Of a stretch of DNA of 64,000 nucleotides, positions 19,159-28,179 are shown one piece after another. The stretch comes from Bradyrhizobium sp. 139 (lineage in GTDB: Bacteria > Pseudomonadota > Alphaproteobacteria > Rhizobiales > Xanthobacteraceae): assembly GCF_023074175.1 (NCBI RefSeq), contig NZ_JADPKS010000022.1, forward strand, positions 62,001 to 126,000, written 5' to 3'. The notes beneath the pieces were generated by a model. The model searched no databases. It saw nothing but the letters and a program-made list of their open reading frames with translations, and had not been told where the DNA came from. How positions within the stretch are numbered: position 1 is the stretch's first letter; every line of letters starts with the position of its first letter. The position numbers and the translations under genes were made by a program.

Positions 19159-20196
19159 TCACACTTGGTTAATCCTAACGCGTCCCCGTTGCTCCGACCG
19201 TGCAAGGGCCGACGCATCGGCTTCCGCGGCAAGATATTGCAGCCAGTTACGGAAAAGCGCCGCCGCAGCGCTGCCGGCCGCGATATCGGCTCGCAAAAAC
19301 AGTCCGGGCAGCTCGTTGGCGAGAGCCGGATGGCGCTCGTGCTTCGCCCGCCTTTCGAATCGCGCGAGCTTCTCTTCCGTCGCTGCATCAAAATAGCTTA
19401 CCGGCAGATGCGGATAATTCTCGCGCTCGCGCGCGAGATAGCGGCCGATGTCGCGCAGATATTCGCGCTGGAGCGACAGCGCATCGTATTCCGGGTGGCC
19501 CTGGAAGAACACGAAGCGGCTGGCATATTGCCGGGCGAAGATATCGACACCGGCCTTTGCCGAACGCGTCAGCACCTGGTAGCCGGCCTGCGCGAGATCG
19601 CTCTCCGCGATCTCGTTCAGGCGCGAATGCGAGACCTTGAGCGGCGCAGGCGCGGCACGCGTCAGGAAATCGGTCGCCACGACTTCGCAGTCGAAAATGC
19701 CGTGACATTTGGTCGGCAGCCGCCGCCGTTCGACACGGTCGAGATGCAGCACCGCCGCGTGCGCGGCGAGGCACGACCAGATCGTCGAGCGCGTGTTGAC
19801 CTTGGCCCAGTCGATGAGATCGGTGAGATCGCGCCAGTATGGTTCCTGGCCAAGTTCGGGGGCGACCGGCTCGGCGCCGGTCACGATCAGCCCGTCGAAC
19901 TTCTGTCGCCTGAGCTCGGTCAGGTCCGAATATTCACTCTCGACATGCCACTTCGCTTCCGCCGAGCGTTTCACCGAGGGCAGTGAGAAGCAGTGGAGGC
20001 GGATGCGGCGCGAACCTGCGGCGGCCTGGAGCAGCTTCATGAACTGCCGCTCGGTCGCCTTCAATGCCGGGTCCGGCATGTTGTTGATCAGGCCCACGGT
20101 GAGCTCAGCGCCACCGTGGTCGCGCGCGAGATCGCCCTCGGCCGGCACCAGCGCCGGGCTCGATATAACGTGATCCCTGTCGACCAAGATCGTCAT
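19159..20196 (-). CDS. metA: Homoserine O-acyltransferase (MetA family)
   Basis: MetA activates homoserine by O-acylation at the start of methionine synthesis. The 345-residue protein has the catalytic Cys C142 in SCLAAHAA, the His H234 and Glu E236 in GHPEY, and the YLRDIGRYL segment, matching the MetA triad numbering. Whether the donor is succinyl- or acetyl-CoA cannot be told, but the partner downstream in the pathway is an acetylhomoserine-type sulfhydrylase. It starts 12 bp after metY and its ribosome binding site lies in the metY 3' end, so the two are an operon. Confidence 0.88.
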   Translation of the reverse strand: MTILVDRDHVISSPALVPAEGDLARDHGGAELTVGLINNMPDPALKATERQFMKLLQAAAGSRRIRLHCFSLPSVKRSAEAKWHVESEYSDLTELRRQKFDGLIVTGAEPVAPELGQEPYWRDLTDLIDWAKVNTRSTIWSCLAAHAAVLHLDRVERRRLPTKCHGIFDCEVVATDFLTRAAPAPLKVSHSRLNEIAESDLAQAGYQVLTRSAKAGVDIFARQYASRFVFFQGHPEYDALSLQREYLRDIGRYLARERENYPHLPVSYFDAATEEKLARFERRAKHERHPALANELPGLFLRADIAAGSAAAALFRNWLQYLAAEADASALARSEQRGRVRINQV

Positions 20197-20208
20197 CGGC
20201 GCGGCCGC

Positions 20209-21510
20209 CTACTCCGCGGCCTGGAGGCGTGCCGACGGGCAGGCCTTCGCGAGCGCCTGGTCGATGTCCTCGATGATATCTGCGGAATGCTCGATACCGA
20301 TCGAGAGGCGGATCGTTTCCGGCAGCACGCCGGCGACGCGCTGCTGCTCGGCCGACATCTGCCGGTGCGTGGTCGACGCCGGATGGCAGGCCAGCGACTT
20401 GGCATCGCCGATATTGACCAGGCGCGTGATCAGCTTCAGCGCATCATAGAAGGACTTGCCGGCTTCCATGCCGCCCTTGATGCCGAAGGTGAACAGTGAG
20501 GAGGCGTTACCGTCCAGATATTTCTGCACCAGCGGATAATACGGGCTGTCCGGGAAGCCGGTGTAGTTGACCCAGGCAACGCGCGGATCCCCGCGCAGGA
20601 ATTCGGCGACCTTGCGGGCGTTCTCGACGTGACGCTCCATGCGCAGCGCGACGGTCTCGATGCCCTGGAGCAGCAGGAAGGCGTTGAACGGCGACAGCAC
20701 CGAGCCCATGGTGCGCTGATAGACGCTGCGGGCGCGCTCGATATAGGCGGTCCTGCCGAAGCGCTCGGCATAGACGAGACCGTGATAGGAGGCGTCCGGC
20801 TTGTTGTAGGCCGGGAAGCGATCGGCGTGCCTGGCCCAGGGGAAGTTTCCGGAATCGACGATGGCCCCGCCCAGCGTGGTGCCGTGACCGCCCAGAAACT
20901 TGGTGAGCGAGTGCACCGCGATATCGGCGCCGTAATCGAACGGCTTGAGCAGGATCGGGGTCGCGACCGTGTTGTCGACGATGAGCGGCACGCCATGCGC
21001 ATGCGCGATTTTGGCGAGCGCCTCGATGTCGCAGACATTACCGGCGGGATTGCCGATGGTCTCGGCGAACACCGCGCGGGTGTTCTCGTCGATCAGCCTC
21101 TCGATCGCTTCGGGCTTGTCGCTCTCGGCGAAGCGGCCGGTGATGCCCTGGCGTGGCAGGATGTGCGAGAGCAGCGTGTGCGTGGTGCCGTAGAGCTGCG
21201 GCATGGAAACGATGTTGCCGCCGTGATCGGCGACGTTGACGAAGGCGAAGTGCAGCGCTGCCTGCCCGGTAGCAACCGCGAGCGCCCCGACGCCTCCCTC
21301 GAGCTCGGTGATGCGCTTCTCCAGCACCGCGCTGGTCGGATTGGCGATGCGGCTGTAGCGAAAACCTTCGGCCTCGAGATTGAAGAGCGCGGCGCCGTGA
21401 TCGGCGCTGTCGAAGGCGTAGGCCGCCGTCTGGTAGATCGGCACGGCGACGGCGTGCGTGGTGGCTTCGGGCTCGTACCCGGCGTGAATAGCGATCGTCT
21501 CGTTGCGCAT
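20209..21510 (-). CDS. metY: O-acetylhomoserine sulfhydrylase (aminocarboxypropyltransferase)
   Basis: MetY adds sulfide to O-acetylhomoserine to make homocysteine. This 433-residue PLP enzyme of the Cys/Met metabolism family has the PLP lysine K204 in HSLTKFLGGHG, YSRIANPT near residue 52 and the family C-terminal RLSIGIEHSADIIEDI segment. The start is ATG 21510, because GGAGG lies 7 bases before it; an in-frame ATG at 21540 has no such site. A structured leader lies about 60-100 bp upstream. The gene leads the metY-metA-deacetylase unit. Confidence 0.92.
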   Translation of the reverse strand: MRNETIAIHAGYEPEATTHAVAVPIYQTAAYAFDSADHGAALFNLEAEGFRYSRIANPTSAVLEKRITELEGGVGALAVATGQAALHFAFVNVADHGGNIVSMPQLYGTTHTLLSHILPRQGITGRFAESDKPEAIERLIDENTRAVFAETIGNPAGNVCDIEALAKIAHAHGVPLIVDNTVATPILLKPFDYGADIAVHSLTKFLGGHGTTLGGAIVDSGNFPWARHADRFPAYNKPDASYHGLVYAERFGRTAYIERARSVYQRTMGSVLSPFNAFLLLQGIETVALRMERHVENARKVAEFLRGDPRVAWVNYTGFPDSPYYPLVQKYLDGNASSLFTFGIKGGMEAGKSFYDALKLITRLVNIGDAKSLACHPASTTHRQMSAEQQRVAGVLPETIRLSIGIEHSADIIEDIDQALAKACPSARLQAAE

Positions 21511-21568
21511 CGTGCCACCTCCGCGTGGAGCGGGCCGCACTTATTGGCCTGTATGAGGCATGTGCGTT

Positions 21569-21608
21569 GTCCGCCGTCCCTCTGTTAGAGGCGGGTGGTA
21601 AAGCGGAC
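21569..21608 (-). promoter_or_regulatory. Structured leader upstream of metY (possible riboregulator)
   Basis: On the minus strand GTCCGC (21608-21603) pairs with GCGGAC (21574-21569), enclosing the hairpin CCTCT-AAC-AGAGG. The element would sit in the metY 5' untranslated region. A methionine-gene leader of this kind could be a SAM-responsive RNA, but the sequence does not match the SAM-II pattern I know, so no family is assigned. Confidence 0.35.
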
Positions 21609-21706
21609 AATAATTCGCATAGAGATCGAGGAAGTAACCCTAACGCTTGCTGGTGAATTGGCTAAAATTCGAGTCGATTTTGATTAATGAATTGATGCGG
21701 CAAGCC

Positions 21707-21743
21707 ACCCTCTCCCACACGTGGGCCCACGCGGGGAGAGGGT
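21707..21743 (-). terminator. Palindromic repeat after the amidase gene, likely terminator
   Basis: ACCCTCTCCC (21707-21716) pairs with GGGAGAGGGT (21734-21743), and the intervening bases contain a further GTGGGCCCAC palindrome. It is a short form of the palindromic repeats elsewhere in the window. It lies 12 bp past the amidase stop on the minus strand but lacks a clear U-tract. Confidence 0.5.
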
Positions 21744-21754
21744 GAAATTGTCGC

Positions 21755-23329
21755 CTACTCCATCGTCTCCCAGAGCCGATGAGCGAGCACGCCGGCGCGC
21801 TTCTCGATCGCGGCCGCCGCATCGAGCGCGAGGTCCTCGCGATAGCGTCCCGCAACGAGCTGCACGCCGATCGGCTTGCCGTCATGCAGGGTCACCGGCA
21901 CCACTGCGCCGGGCAGGCCCAGCACGTTGATGGCGGAGATGAAGCGGATCTCGCCCCAGAAGATTTCGCGCACGCGCTCGGCGCTGATGGTGTCGTCGCG
22001 CGGCCCCGGCGTCGGCTTTACCGTGGTCGGCGCCAGCACCACCGGATAGTCCTCGAAGAACAATTGCCAGGCGCGGATATGGCCGTTGCGTGCCGCAGTC
22101 GCCTGCATCCAGGCCTTGAGATCGAGCACGTTCGCCTTGGCCTTCATGCCGCTCCACGCCTTGTGGAAGTCCTCCGACGTCACCTTCAGCATGCCGGCTT
22201 CCTGCATCACCATCGTCTCGTTGGTGATGATGTCGCACCAGGTCTGCCAGACGCCGTTGATGTCGGGGACCTCGACCTCGCTGACGCGATAGCCGGAACG
22301 CTCCAGGTGATCGGCCGCCTGACGCAGCGCCGCGGCGACCTGCGGATCGACGTCCATATCCTCCGGGATCTTGGCCAGCGCGACCTTGACCGGCCCTTTC
22401 GGCTTCGGTCCGACCAGCGGCGCCGGCACCCACCAGGGATCGCGCGGATCGCGCTGGCTCATCACCTCCAACGCGAGACGGACGTCGCCGACGTGACGGG
22501 CGAGCGGGCCCTGCGCCGACATCAGATGCGCCAGCATCGGCCGCTCCGCCGTTGCGCTCTGGTTGAAAGCGGGGATGCGTCCCTGCGTCGGTTTGATGGT
22601 GGCGATACCGTTGCAATGCGCCGGCCATCGCAGCGACCCGCCGATATCGTTGCCATGGGCGATGGTGCCGATGCCTGCGGCGACCGCTGAACCCGCGCCG
22701 CCCGAGGAGCCGCCGCAGGTGATGTTTGGATCCCAGGGATTGAGCGTCAGCCCGTGCAGGGGGTTGTCAGTGAAACCGCGGAAGGAGAATTCCGGCGTGT
22801 TGGTGAGGCCGATGACGATCGCGCCGGCCTTCTTCAAGTTACGCACGACCGGCGAATCCGACGGCGCGACGAGGTCCTTGTTGGCGGGCACGCCGTTGAA
22901 ATTGGGCCGGCCTTCGTAATCGACATTCTCCTTGATGGTGATGGGAACGCCGTGCAGAAGGCCGAGCTCGCCGCCCCTGCCGCGCTGCTTGTCGGCCGCA
23001 TGCGCGGCGGCAAGCGCTGCTTGAGAGAGATCGACGACGACCGCGTTCAGCCGTGGGTTGACGATGCGCATCCGTTCGAGATGCGCTTCGACGGTCTCGA
23101 CGGCGGAGATTGCGCCGGAGCGGATCGCGGTGGCTGTCTCAACCGCCGACCATTGCCAGGCCGGCCCCTTCGGGCGCCGTGCCGCGGCTGGCTTTCGCGG
23201 CGGCGCCTTCCCGACTGTCTTCCTGGCCACCTTCGCAACGGCCCCCTTGCGGGCGGCGCTCGTCTTGCTCGAGGTCCTCGCCGACTTCTTCGAAGCACTT
23301 TTCGTCTTGGTCGCCGTCTTCTTCGCCAC
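21755..23329 (-). CDS. Amidase-signature hydrolase with histone-H1-like N-terminal tail
   Basis: From residue ~58 this is an amidase-signature enzyme with catalytic K133 (TIKENVD), cis-Ser in GGSSGG (208-209) and nucleophile S232 in GGSLRWPA, complete to the C-terminus at residue 524. The substrate is unknown. The first ~56 residues are almost only Lys, Ala, Ser, Thr, Arg and Pro, resembling histone-H1-type bacterial tails. The start is GTG 23329 with AGGAG 7 bases before it, so the tail is part of the translated protein. Such tails usually bind DNA, RNA or polyphosphate, an unusual feature for an amidase. Confidence 0.88.
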   Translation of the reverse strand: MAKKTATKTKSASKKSARTSSKTSAARKGAVAKVARKTVGKAPPRKPAAARRPKGPAWQWSAVETATAIRSGAISAVETVEAHLERMRIVNPRLNAVVVDLSQAALAAAHAADKQRGRGGELGLLHGVPITIKENVDYEGRPNFNGVPANKDLVAPSDSPVVRNLKKAGAIVIGLTNTPEFSFRGFTDNPLHGLTLNPWDPNITCGGSSGGAGSAVAAGIGTIAHGNDIGGSLRWPAHCNGIATIKPTQGRIPAFNQSATAERPMLAHLMSAQGPLARHVGDVRLALEVMSQRDPRDPWWVPAPLVGPKPKGPVKVALAKIPEDMDVDPQVAAALRQAADHLERSGYRVSEVEVPDINGVWQTWCDIITNETMVMQEAGMLKVTSEDFHKAWSGMKAKANVLDLKAWMQATAARNGHIRAWQLFFEDYPVVLAPTTVKPTPGPRDDTISAERVREIFWGEIRFISAINVLGLPGAVVPVTLHDGKPIGVQLVAGRYREDLALDAAAAIEKRAGVLAHRLWETME

Positions 23330-23471
23330 GTCGCATCTCCTGAAATTGCGCCGCGAAGGTTATGGAGGGCGACGGAGCATGTACAGGTGCGTTTCTGCAT
23401 GGCGCGTTGGCAGGAGCGGCCAATGCGACGAATTGCCGAGGATCGATGGCCTCACAGGCGGTGGATTCGCC

Positions 23472-24653
23472 CTACTCGGCCGGGCAAGCCGCAACGGCGG
23501 CCTGCGCGCGGTCGAGCCGAAGGCTCCACAGCGCCAGCACGAGGCCAACCGCCGTGATGCCGGCCGCGACCAGAGGCAGCGCGGAGAGGCCGAGCCCGCG
23601 GTCGATGGTGACACCGCCGGCCCAGGCACCGAGCGCGTTGCCGAGATTGAACGCGGCGATGTTGAGGCTCGAAGCAAGCGTGCGTCCACTGGGGCCGGCG
23701 GTTTCCAGCACGCGAAGCTGGAGTGGGGCGACGGTTGCAAAGGCCGCAATGCCGAGCAGCAGGATCAGCACGATGACAGGGATCTTGGCCGACAGCACGG
23801 CGGCAAGGCCGAGCAGCACGATGGCGAGCGCGGCGAGCGTTCCGATCAGCGCACGGGTGAGGCCACGGTCGGCAAGCTTGCCGCCGGCGACGTTTCCGAT
23901 CGCGAGCCCGACACCGAACACCAGCAGGATCGGCGAGACCGCGGCTTCCGAAAAGCCGGTGAAGCGCGTCAGGATCGGCTGGATATAGGTGAAGACGACG
24001 AACAGGCCGGCGAAGCCGAATACGGTCATGGCGAGGCCGAGCAGAACCTGCGGACGGCCGAGGACCGATACCTCCTCGGCGAGCGAGATCGGCTTGTCGC
24101 CATTGCCGACATGGCCGGGCACGAGCGCCGCCACCACGGCAAAGGCGATGACGCCGATCACCGTCACCGCCCAGAATGCCGCGCGCCAGCCGAGCATCAG
24201 GCCGAGCCAGGCGCCGAAGGGTACGCCGAGCAGCGTCGCGACCGTGAGACCAATGAACATGGTCGATATGGCTGAGGCGCGCTTGTCCTCGGCAACCAGG
24301 TTGGTCGCCACCACCGAGCCGACGCCGAAGAAGGTGCCGTGGGCGAGCGAGGTCAGCACGCGTGCCGCCATCAGCAATTCGTAGTTCGGCGCCAGCGCAC
24401 AAGCCGCATTGCCGAGCGTGAAGATCGCCATCAGCGCCAGCAGCACGGTTTTCCGCGGCAGCCGCCGTGTCGCTAGCGTCAGGACTGGCGCGCCGACGAA
24501 CACGCCGAGCGCATAGCCTGATATCAACATACCCGCGACCGGAACGGAGACGTGCATGTCGGCGGCAACCTGAAGCAGCAGGCCCATGATGATGAATTCG
24601 GTGGTGCCGATGCCGAAGGCACCGGCGGCGAGGGCGAGGACGGCGGGAGGCAT
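23472..24653 (-). CDS. MFS efflux transporter (DHA1/AraJ-like)
   Basis: The 393-residue protein has twelve predicted membrane helices and the DHA1 signatures GIGTTEFIIMGLL in helix 1 and RVLTSLAHGTFFGVGSVVA in helix 4, as in AraJ and NepI-type sugar or purine-nucleoside exporters. It works in the inner membrane by proton antiport; the substrate is not predictable. The start is ATG 24653 because GGAG lies 6 bases before it. It is divergent from a LysR regulator with a dyad between them, so it is probably the regulated target. Confidence 0.88.
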   Translation of the reverse strand: MPPAVLALAAGAFGIGTTEFIIMGLLLQVAADMHVSVPVAGMLISGYALGVFVGAPVLTLATRRLPRKTVLLALMAIFTLGNAACALAPNYELLMAARVLTSLAHGTFFGVGSVVATNLVAEDKRASAISTMFIGLTVATLLGVPFGAWLGLMLGWRAAFWAVTVIGVIAFAVVAALVPGHVGNGDKPISLAEEVSVLGRPQVLLGLAMTVFGFAGLFVVFTYIQPILTRFTGFSEAAVSPILLVFGVGLAIGNVAGGKLADRGLTRALIGTLAALAIVLLGLAAVLSAKIPVIVLILLLGIAAFATVAPLQLRVLETAGPSGRTLASSLNIAAFNLGNALGAWAGGVTIDRGLGLSALPLVAAGITAVGLVLALWSLRLDRAQAAVAACPAE

Positions 24654-24708
24654 GCGTGGCTCCAATGGATGAGACGAGCCACGCAGATAGCCGCACCGGG
24701 GCAAAACG

Positions 24709-24725
24709 ATTAGAATGTCCATAAT
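24709..24725. promoter_or_regulatory. Candidate LysR binding dyad (ATTA-N9-TAAT)
   Basis: ATTA at 24709-24712 and TAAT at 24722-24725 form an inverted repeat that contains the T-N11-A arrangement typical of LysR sites. It lies in the 98-bp gap between the MFS transporter and the LysR gene, 27 bp before the latter's start. Confidence 0.5.
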
Positions 24726-24751
24726 CCAATCATTTGTGACATGAATTCAAC

Positions 24752-25705
24752 ATGGCCCGTTTCGACACCAACCGCTCCGCCGAGATGGAGGTTTTCGTCC
24801 GCGTCGTCGACTTGGGCGGATTCACCCAGGCCGCGCGAAAACTGCGCCTGACGCCATCCGGCGTGAGCAAGCTGATCTCGCGGCTGGAGGCGCGGCTCGG
24901 CTCGCGACTGATCAACCGCACCACGCGCAAGCTCACACTGACGGAGGAAGGCCAGGCCTTCTACGAGCGCACGGTGCGCATCCTCGCCGAGATGGAGGAA
25001 GCCGAGCGCGAGGCGGCCTCCGGCGCGACGCCGCGGGGCCGCCTCACGATCAACTGCAACATTCCTTTCGGCATGCTGCATGTGATGCCGCTGATCCCGC
25101 GCTTCCTTGAAAAACATCCTGACGTTACGCTCGATCTCGTGCTGACCGACACGCTGATCGACCTGATGCAGGAGCGCGCCGACATCGCCATCCGCGTCGG
25201 GCCTCTGCGGGCGTCACGTCTTGTCGCGCGAAAACTCGGCACCAGCCGCATGGTCGTGGTCGGCGCACCGGATTATCTCGCGCGCTTCGGCACGCCGAAG
25301 ATTCCGGCGGAGCTCACTGAGCATCGCGGCATCGGCTGGACCTTTCCGCGCGCGATCCGCGGCTGGCGGTTCAAGCGCGGCGACCACACCGAAGAAGCCG
25401 TGCCGCCGCCCGTCGCGCGCGCCAGCGACGGCGAAGTCGCCCGCCGTCTCGCCCTCGGCGGCGTCGGCCTTGCCCGCCTCGCGCTCTTTCACATCGGTCC
25501 CGATATTGAAGCCGACCGCCTCGTGCCGGTGCTGCAAAACTACAATCCCGGCGACCGCGAAGATATCCACGCCGTCTATGTCGGCCACACCGCGCCCCTG
25601 CCCGCCCGCGTGCGCGCGTTCATCGATTTCCTGGCTGAGCATGCGCGGGTGAGCGATCCCGTGCTGAAGCGGGCGGGAGACGGAAGATGGAGGTTGGTGG
25701 GATGA
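24752..25705 (+). CDS. LysR family transcriptional regulator
   Basis: The 317-residue protein has the N-terminal LysR helix-turn-helix (MEVFVRVVDLGGFTQAARKL, SGVSKLISRLEARLG) followed by a two-lobed effector domain (RGRLTINCNIPFG, ADIAIRVG). It is of the CrgA/AaeR-like subgroup in length and HTH style. The effector is unknown. Divergence from the MFS exporter suggests it controls that gene and itself. The start lies ten residues before the HTH, the usual distance. Confidence 0.9.
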   Translation: MARFDTNRSAEMEVFVRVVDLGGFTQAARKLRLTPSGVSKLISRLEARLGSRLINRTTRKLTLTEEGQAFYERTVRILAEMEEAEREAASGATPRGRLTINCNIPFGMLHVMPLIPRFLEKHPDVTLDLVLTDTLIDLMQERADIAIRVGPLRASRLVARKLGTSRMVVVGAPDYLARFGTPKIPAELTEHRGIGWTFPRAIRGWRFKRGDHTEEAVPPPVARASDGEVARRLALGGVGLARLALFHIGPDIEADRLVPVLQNYNPGDREDIHAVYVGHTAPLPARVRAFIDFLAEHARVSDPVLKRAGDGRWRLVG

Positions 25706-26143
25706 GGCCCATGGCGGAGAGAGTCAATTCCCCATTGAAAGTTCAAGCATTTTCGACGTTCGCAGGCCAAAACCCACAATTTGAGCTACGGCCGAAAACT
25801 TCACACCGCGTCTCGGTTCACTTCAGCTTTGGGGTAGCGGTCGCACATGACGGCTTGACTAAAAGCCGAGCGAGAACCGCAGCCGTCCTTCCCAAATATC
25901 AAGCCCGCGTCAGGCTGCCGGTCACAGCACCAAAGCGTGTGTCCGCGAGTGCGTCCTGGTCGGTATCAATTGAGTAAGATGTCGCAATTGCTATCGAATG
26001 ATTGTCTACTACCGTTCCATTCGGTTCCGATGCAATGTAGAGTTGCCCTTATACTTCGGTATCCGATGTGCACCCGACGGTCGCCGTGACGCCCCGTTCC
26101 GCGGCCATAGCGCAAGTGTTTCGGAATTTTTGCGCGGCCAAAC
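25706..26143. other. 438-bp gap before the adenylyl cyclase gene
   Basis: No protein or RNA gene is recognised. The GC content is lower than in flanking genes and short open frames lack family features. It marks the edge between the metabolic first part and the signalling/envelope block. The promoter of the cyclase gene must lie in it but no clear -35/-10 pair stands out. Confidence 0.5.
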
Positions 26144-28096
26144 ATGACATTCCGCCTCACCTTGACCGCTTCGCTCATGCTGATGATCGGCGCATTGGCC
26201 GCGCTCCTGATCTTCGTCCAGGATCGCACTCTCAAGCTTGCGACCGACGAGGCCGCAACATCGACCATGGACGGCGTGAGCGCGCGGACCATAATGCTCC
26301 TGCGGGAGCAAGTCGCAAATCTCTCGCGCGCGACACGAACGCTGTCGATCAGCCCATCATTGACGGCGCCCTCCGAACTCGACGTCGGCAGTCCGGCGAC
26401 CGGCCTTGTGAAAGGCGCATTGATCGAATGGCCGGCGCTTGACAGCATCTACGTCGGATATGGCGACGGCCGCTGGCTGCAGGTGCAACGTGTGGAAGGA
26501 CTGAAGGGCGAGCAGCGGCAACGCCTTGGCGCACCGCCCAATGCGTCGTTCGCCATTGCACTGGTTCATCCAAACAGCGACGGCGGACTGGCCACGACGC
26601 GCATTTTCCAAGACAAGGATGGCAAACAGATCGAACGGCGGGAAATCCTCGGCCACGGTTACGATCCTCGCGAACGCGTCTGGTATCGATCCGCCTTGAA
26701 GGCAGGTGAACTGGTGGTCTCGGCCCCATATTTATCGTTCAGCCTCGGCGTGCCGATGATCACGTTCAGCGCGCCGTTACAAGGCAAGGTTCACGGCGTC
26801 GTCGGCGCCGACCTCAAGCTGGACGCCTACAGCACATCCGCTGATATCCTCAAGTTCGGAGACGACGGCTACGTCGTGCTATTCGATTCCAATGGCACGG
26901 TTATTGCCCACCGGGACTACGCGTCGATGTTCGCGCGCTCGAGCGCAGACCCCGCTGGCCCCAGGCTCCCCAGTACGCTTGACCTTGCAGGCAGCCTTGA
27001 AGGAAAGGTGATCGTGGATTGGGACAAATCGAGCCGAACGCGAGGAAAGCTTCGCTGGACCGACGACAATAGCTACTTCTATCGGCTCGAAAGCATTCCA
27101 TTGGGACCGACCCTTACAGCCAATGTCCTGCTGGTTGCAGTCGAGCAGGAATTCGCCGGCAGCATCCGCGATCTGACTTTCCGATCCCGGATATTCGCGC
27201 TGGCATCCTTTCTCCTGTTCATCCCGCTGGCCTGGATTTTCGGCACCAGAATGTCGAAAAAAATAAATGCGATCACTGATCAGGCGGCGCGTCTTCAGGT
27301 GATGGGAGCGCCGCCGCCAAAGCCGATTGGTTCTTTCATTCGCGAACTGCAGACGCTGGGAGGAACGATCCACAACGCTCAGCGCGCGATCTGGTCATTC
27401 GCACGGCTGGCGCCGCGGGAAATCGTTCGCGGTGTTCTCGACAACTCGATCTCGACGGAGCTGGGAGGTGCGCGGCAGGAAATTACAGTTCTTTTCACCG
27501 ACGTTCAAGGCTTCACCAGCCTGTCGGAAGCTGCCGATCCGGACGTGCTGATGCAGCAAACATCGCGATACTTCACCGCACTGACGGATGTCATCATAGC
27601 GCAGGGCGGCACCGTCGATAAATTCATCGGCGATGCAGTCATGGCATTCTGGAATGCACCGAACCTGCAGGAAGATCACTGCGATCGCGCCTGCCGCGCC
27701 GCGCTTCTGGCGAAGGAAGCCAACCAAAGGATCAACCGGCAATTCGAGACCGAAGGCTTGCCGCCGTTCTACACACGGTTCGGCATACATGGCGGCGAAG
27801 CGGTCGTGGGCAATCTCGGTTCGGCCGAACGCATGAATTATACCGTGCTCGGCAATGTCGTGAACCTGGCTGCCCGGCTCGAAGGACTCAACAAGCAGTA
27901 CGGCACCGATATCCTGATCAGCGAGGACATATTCACGCGAGTTGGAAACCGCTTCCACTGCCGATACGTCGACAGTGTGGTCGCCAAGGGGATGGTGGCG
28001 CAAACGCGCGTCTACGAGCTGCTGAGGGAAATCCAGCCGGGAGTGACCGACCATGGCAGCAACGCACAGTCATCCGCTGATATCCTCAATCACTGA
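26144..28096 (+). CDS. Membrane adenylyl cyclase with periplasmic Cache-type sensor
   Basis: This 650-residue protein has an N-terminal membrane helix (about residues 5-25), a periplasmic region with Cache-domain features (DPRERVWYRSALKAGELVVSAPY, VVGADLKL), a second helix near 347-365 and a short linker. A class III cyclase domain fills about residues 440-625. FTDVQGF supplies the metal aspartate, DKFIGDAVMAFW the second, and MNYTVLGNVVNLAARLE the nucleotide site; the K (DKFIGD) and T (NYTVLGN) pair fits ATP rather than GTP. It would make cAMP in response to a small extracellular ligand. The C-terminus ends soon after the domain. Confidence 0.9.
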   Translation: MTFRLTLTASLMLMIGALAALLIFVQDRTLKLATDEAATSTMDGVSARTIMLLREQVANLSRATRTLSISPSLTAPSELDVGSPATGLVKGALIEWPALDSIYVGYGDGRWLQVQRVEGLKGEQRQRLGAPPNASFAIALVHPNSDGGLATTRIFQDKDGKQIERREILGHGYDPRERVWYRSALKAGELVVSAPYLSFSLGVPMITFSAPLQGKVHGVVGADLKLDAYSTSADILKFGDDGYVVLFDSNGTVIAHRDYASMFARSSADPAGPRLPSTLDLAGSLEGKVIVDWDKSSRTRGKLRWTDDNSYFYRLESIPLGPTLTANVLLVAVEQEFAGSIRDLTFRSRIFALASFLLFIPLAWIFGTRMSKKINAITDQAARLQVMGAPPPKPIGSFIRELQTLGGTIHNAQRAIWSFARLAPREIVRGVLDNSISTELGGARQEITVLFTDVQGFTSLSEAADPDVLMQQTSRYFTALTDVIIAQGGTVDKFIGDAVMAFWNAPNLQEDHCDRACRAALLAKEANQRINRQFETEGLPPFYTRFGIHGGEAVVGNLGSAERMNYTVLGNVVNLAARLEGLNKQYGTDILISEDIFTRVGNRFHCRYVDSVVAKGMVAQTRVYELLREIQPGVTDHGSNAQSSADILNH

Positions 28097-28179
28097 CCAG
28101 GTCGCTGGAACGCCAGGGCTTGGGCATCGTACGGAACCTTGAGAGTCGGCATCTCGACGTCCCGGACGCTAACAGCAGC

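Noticed and set aside
20629..21588. Plus-strand open frame of 319 codons opposite metY
   Set aside because: Antisense shadow of a clear PLP enzyme gene in high-GC DNA; no family features.
21569..21608. SAM-II riboswitch upstream of metY
   Set aside because: The expected GTGATTTG and GCTAAA elements are not present on the correct strand; only general structure is seen.
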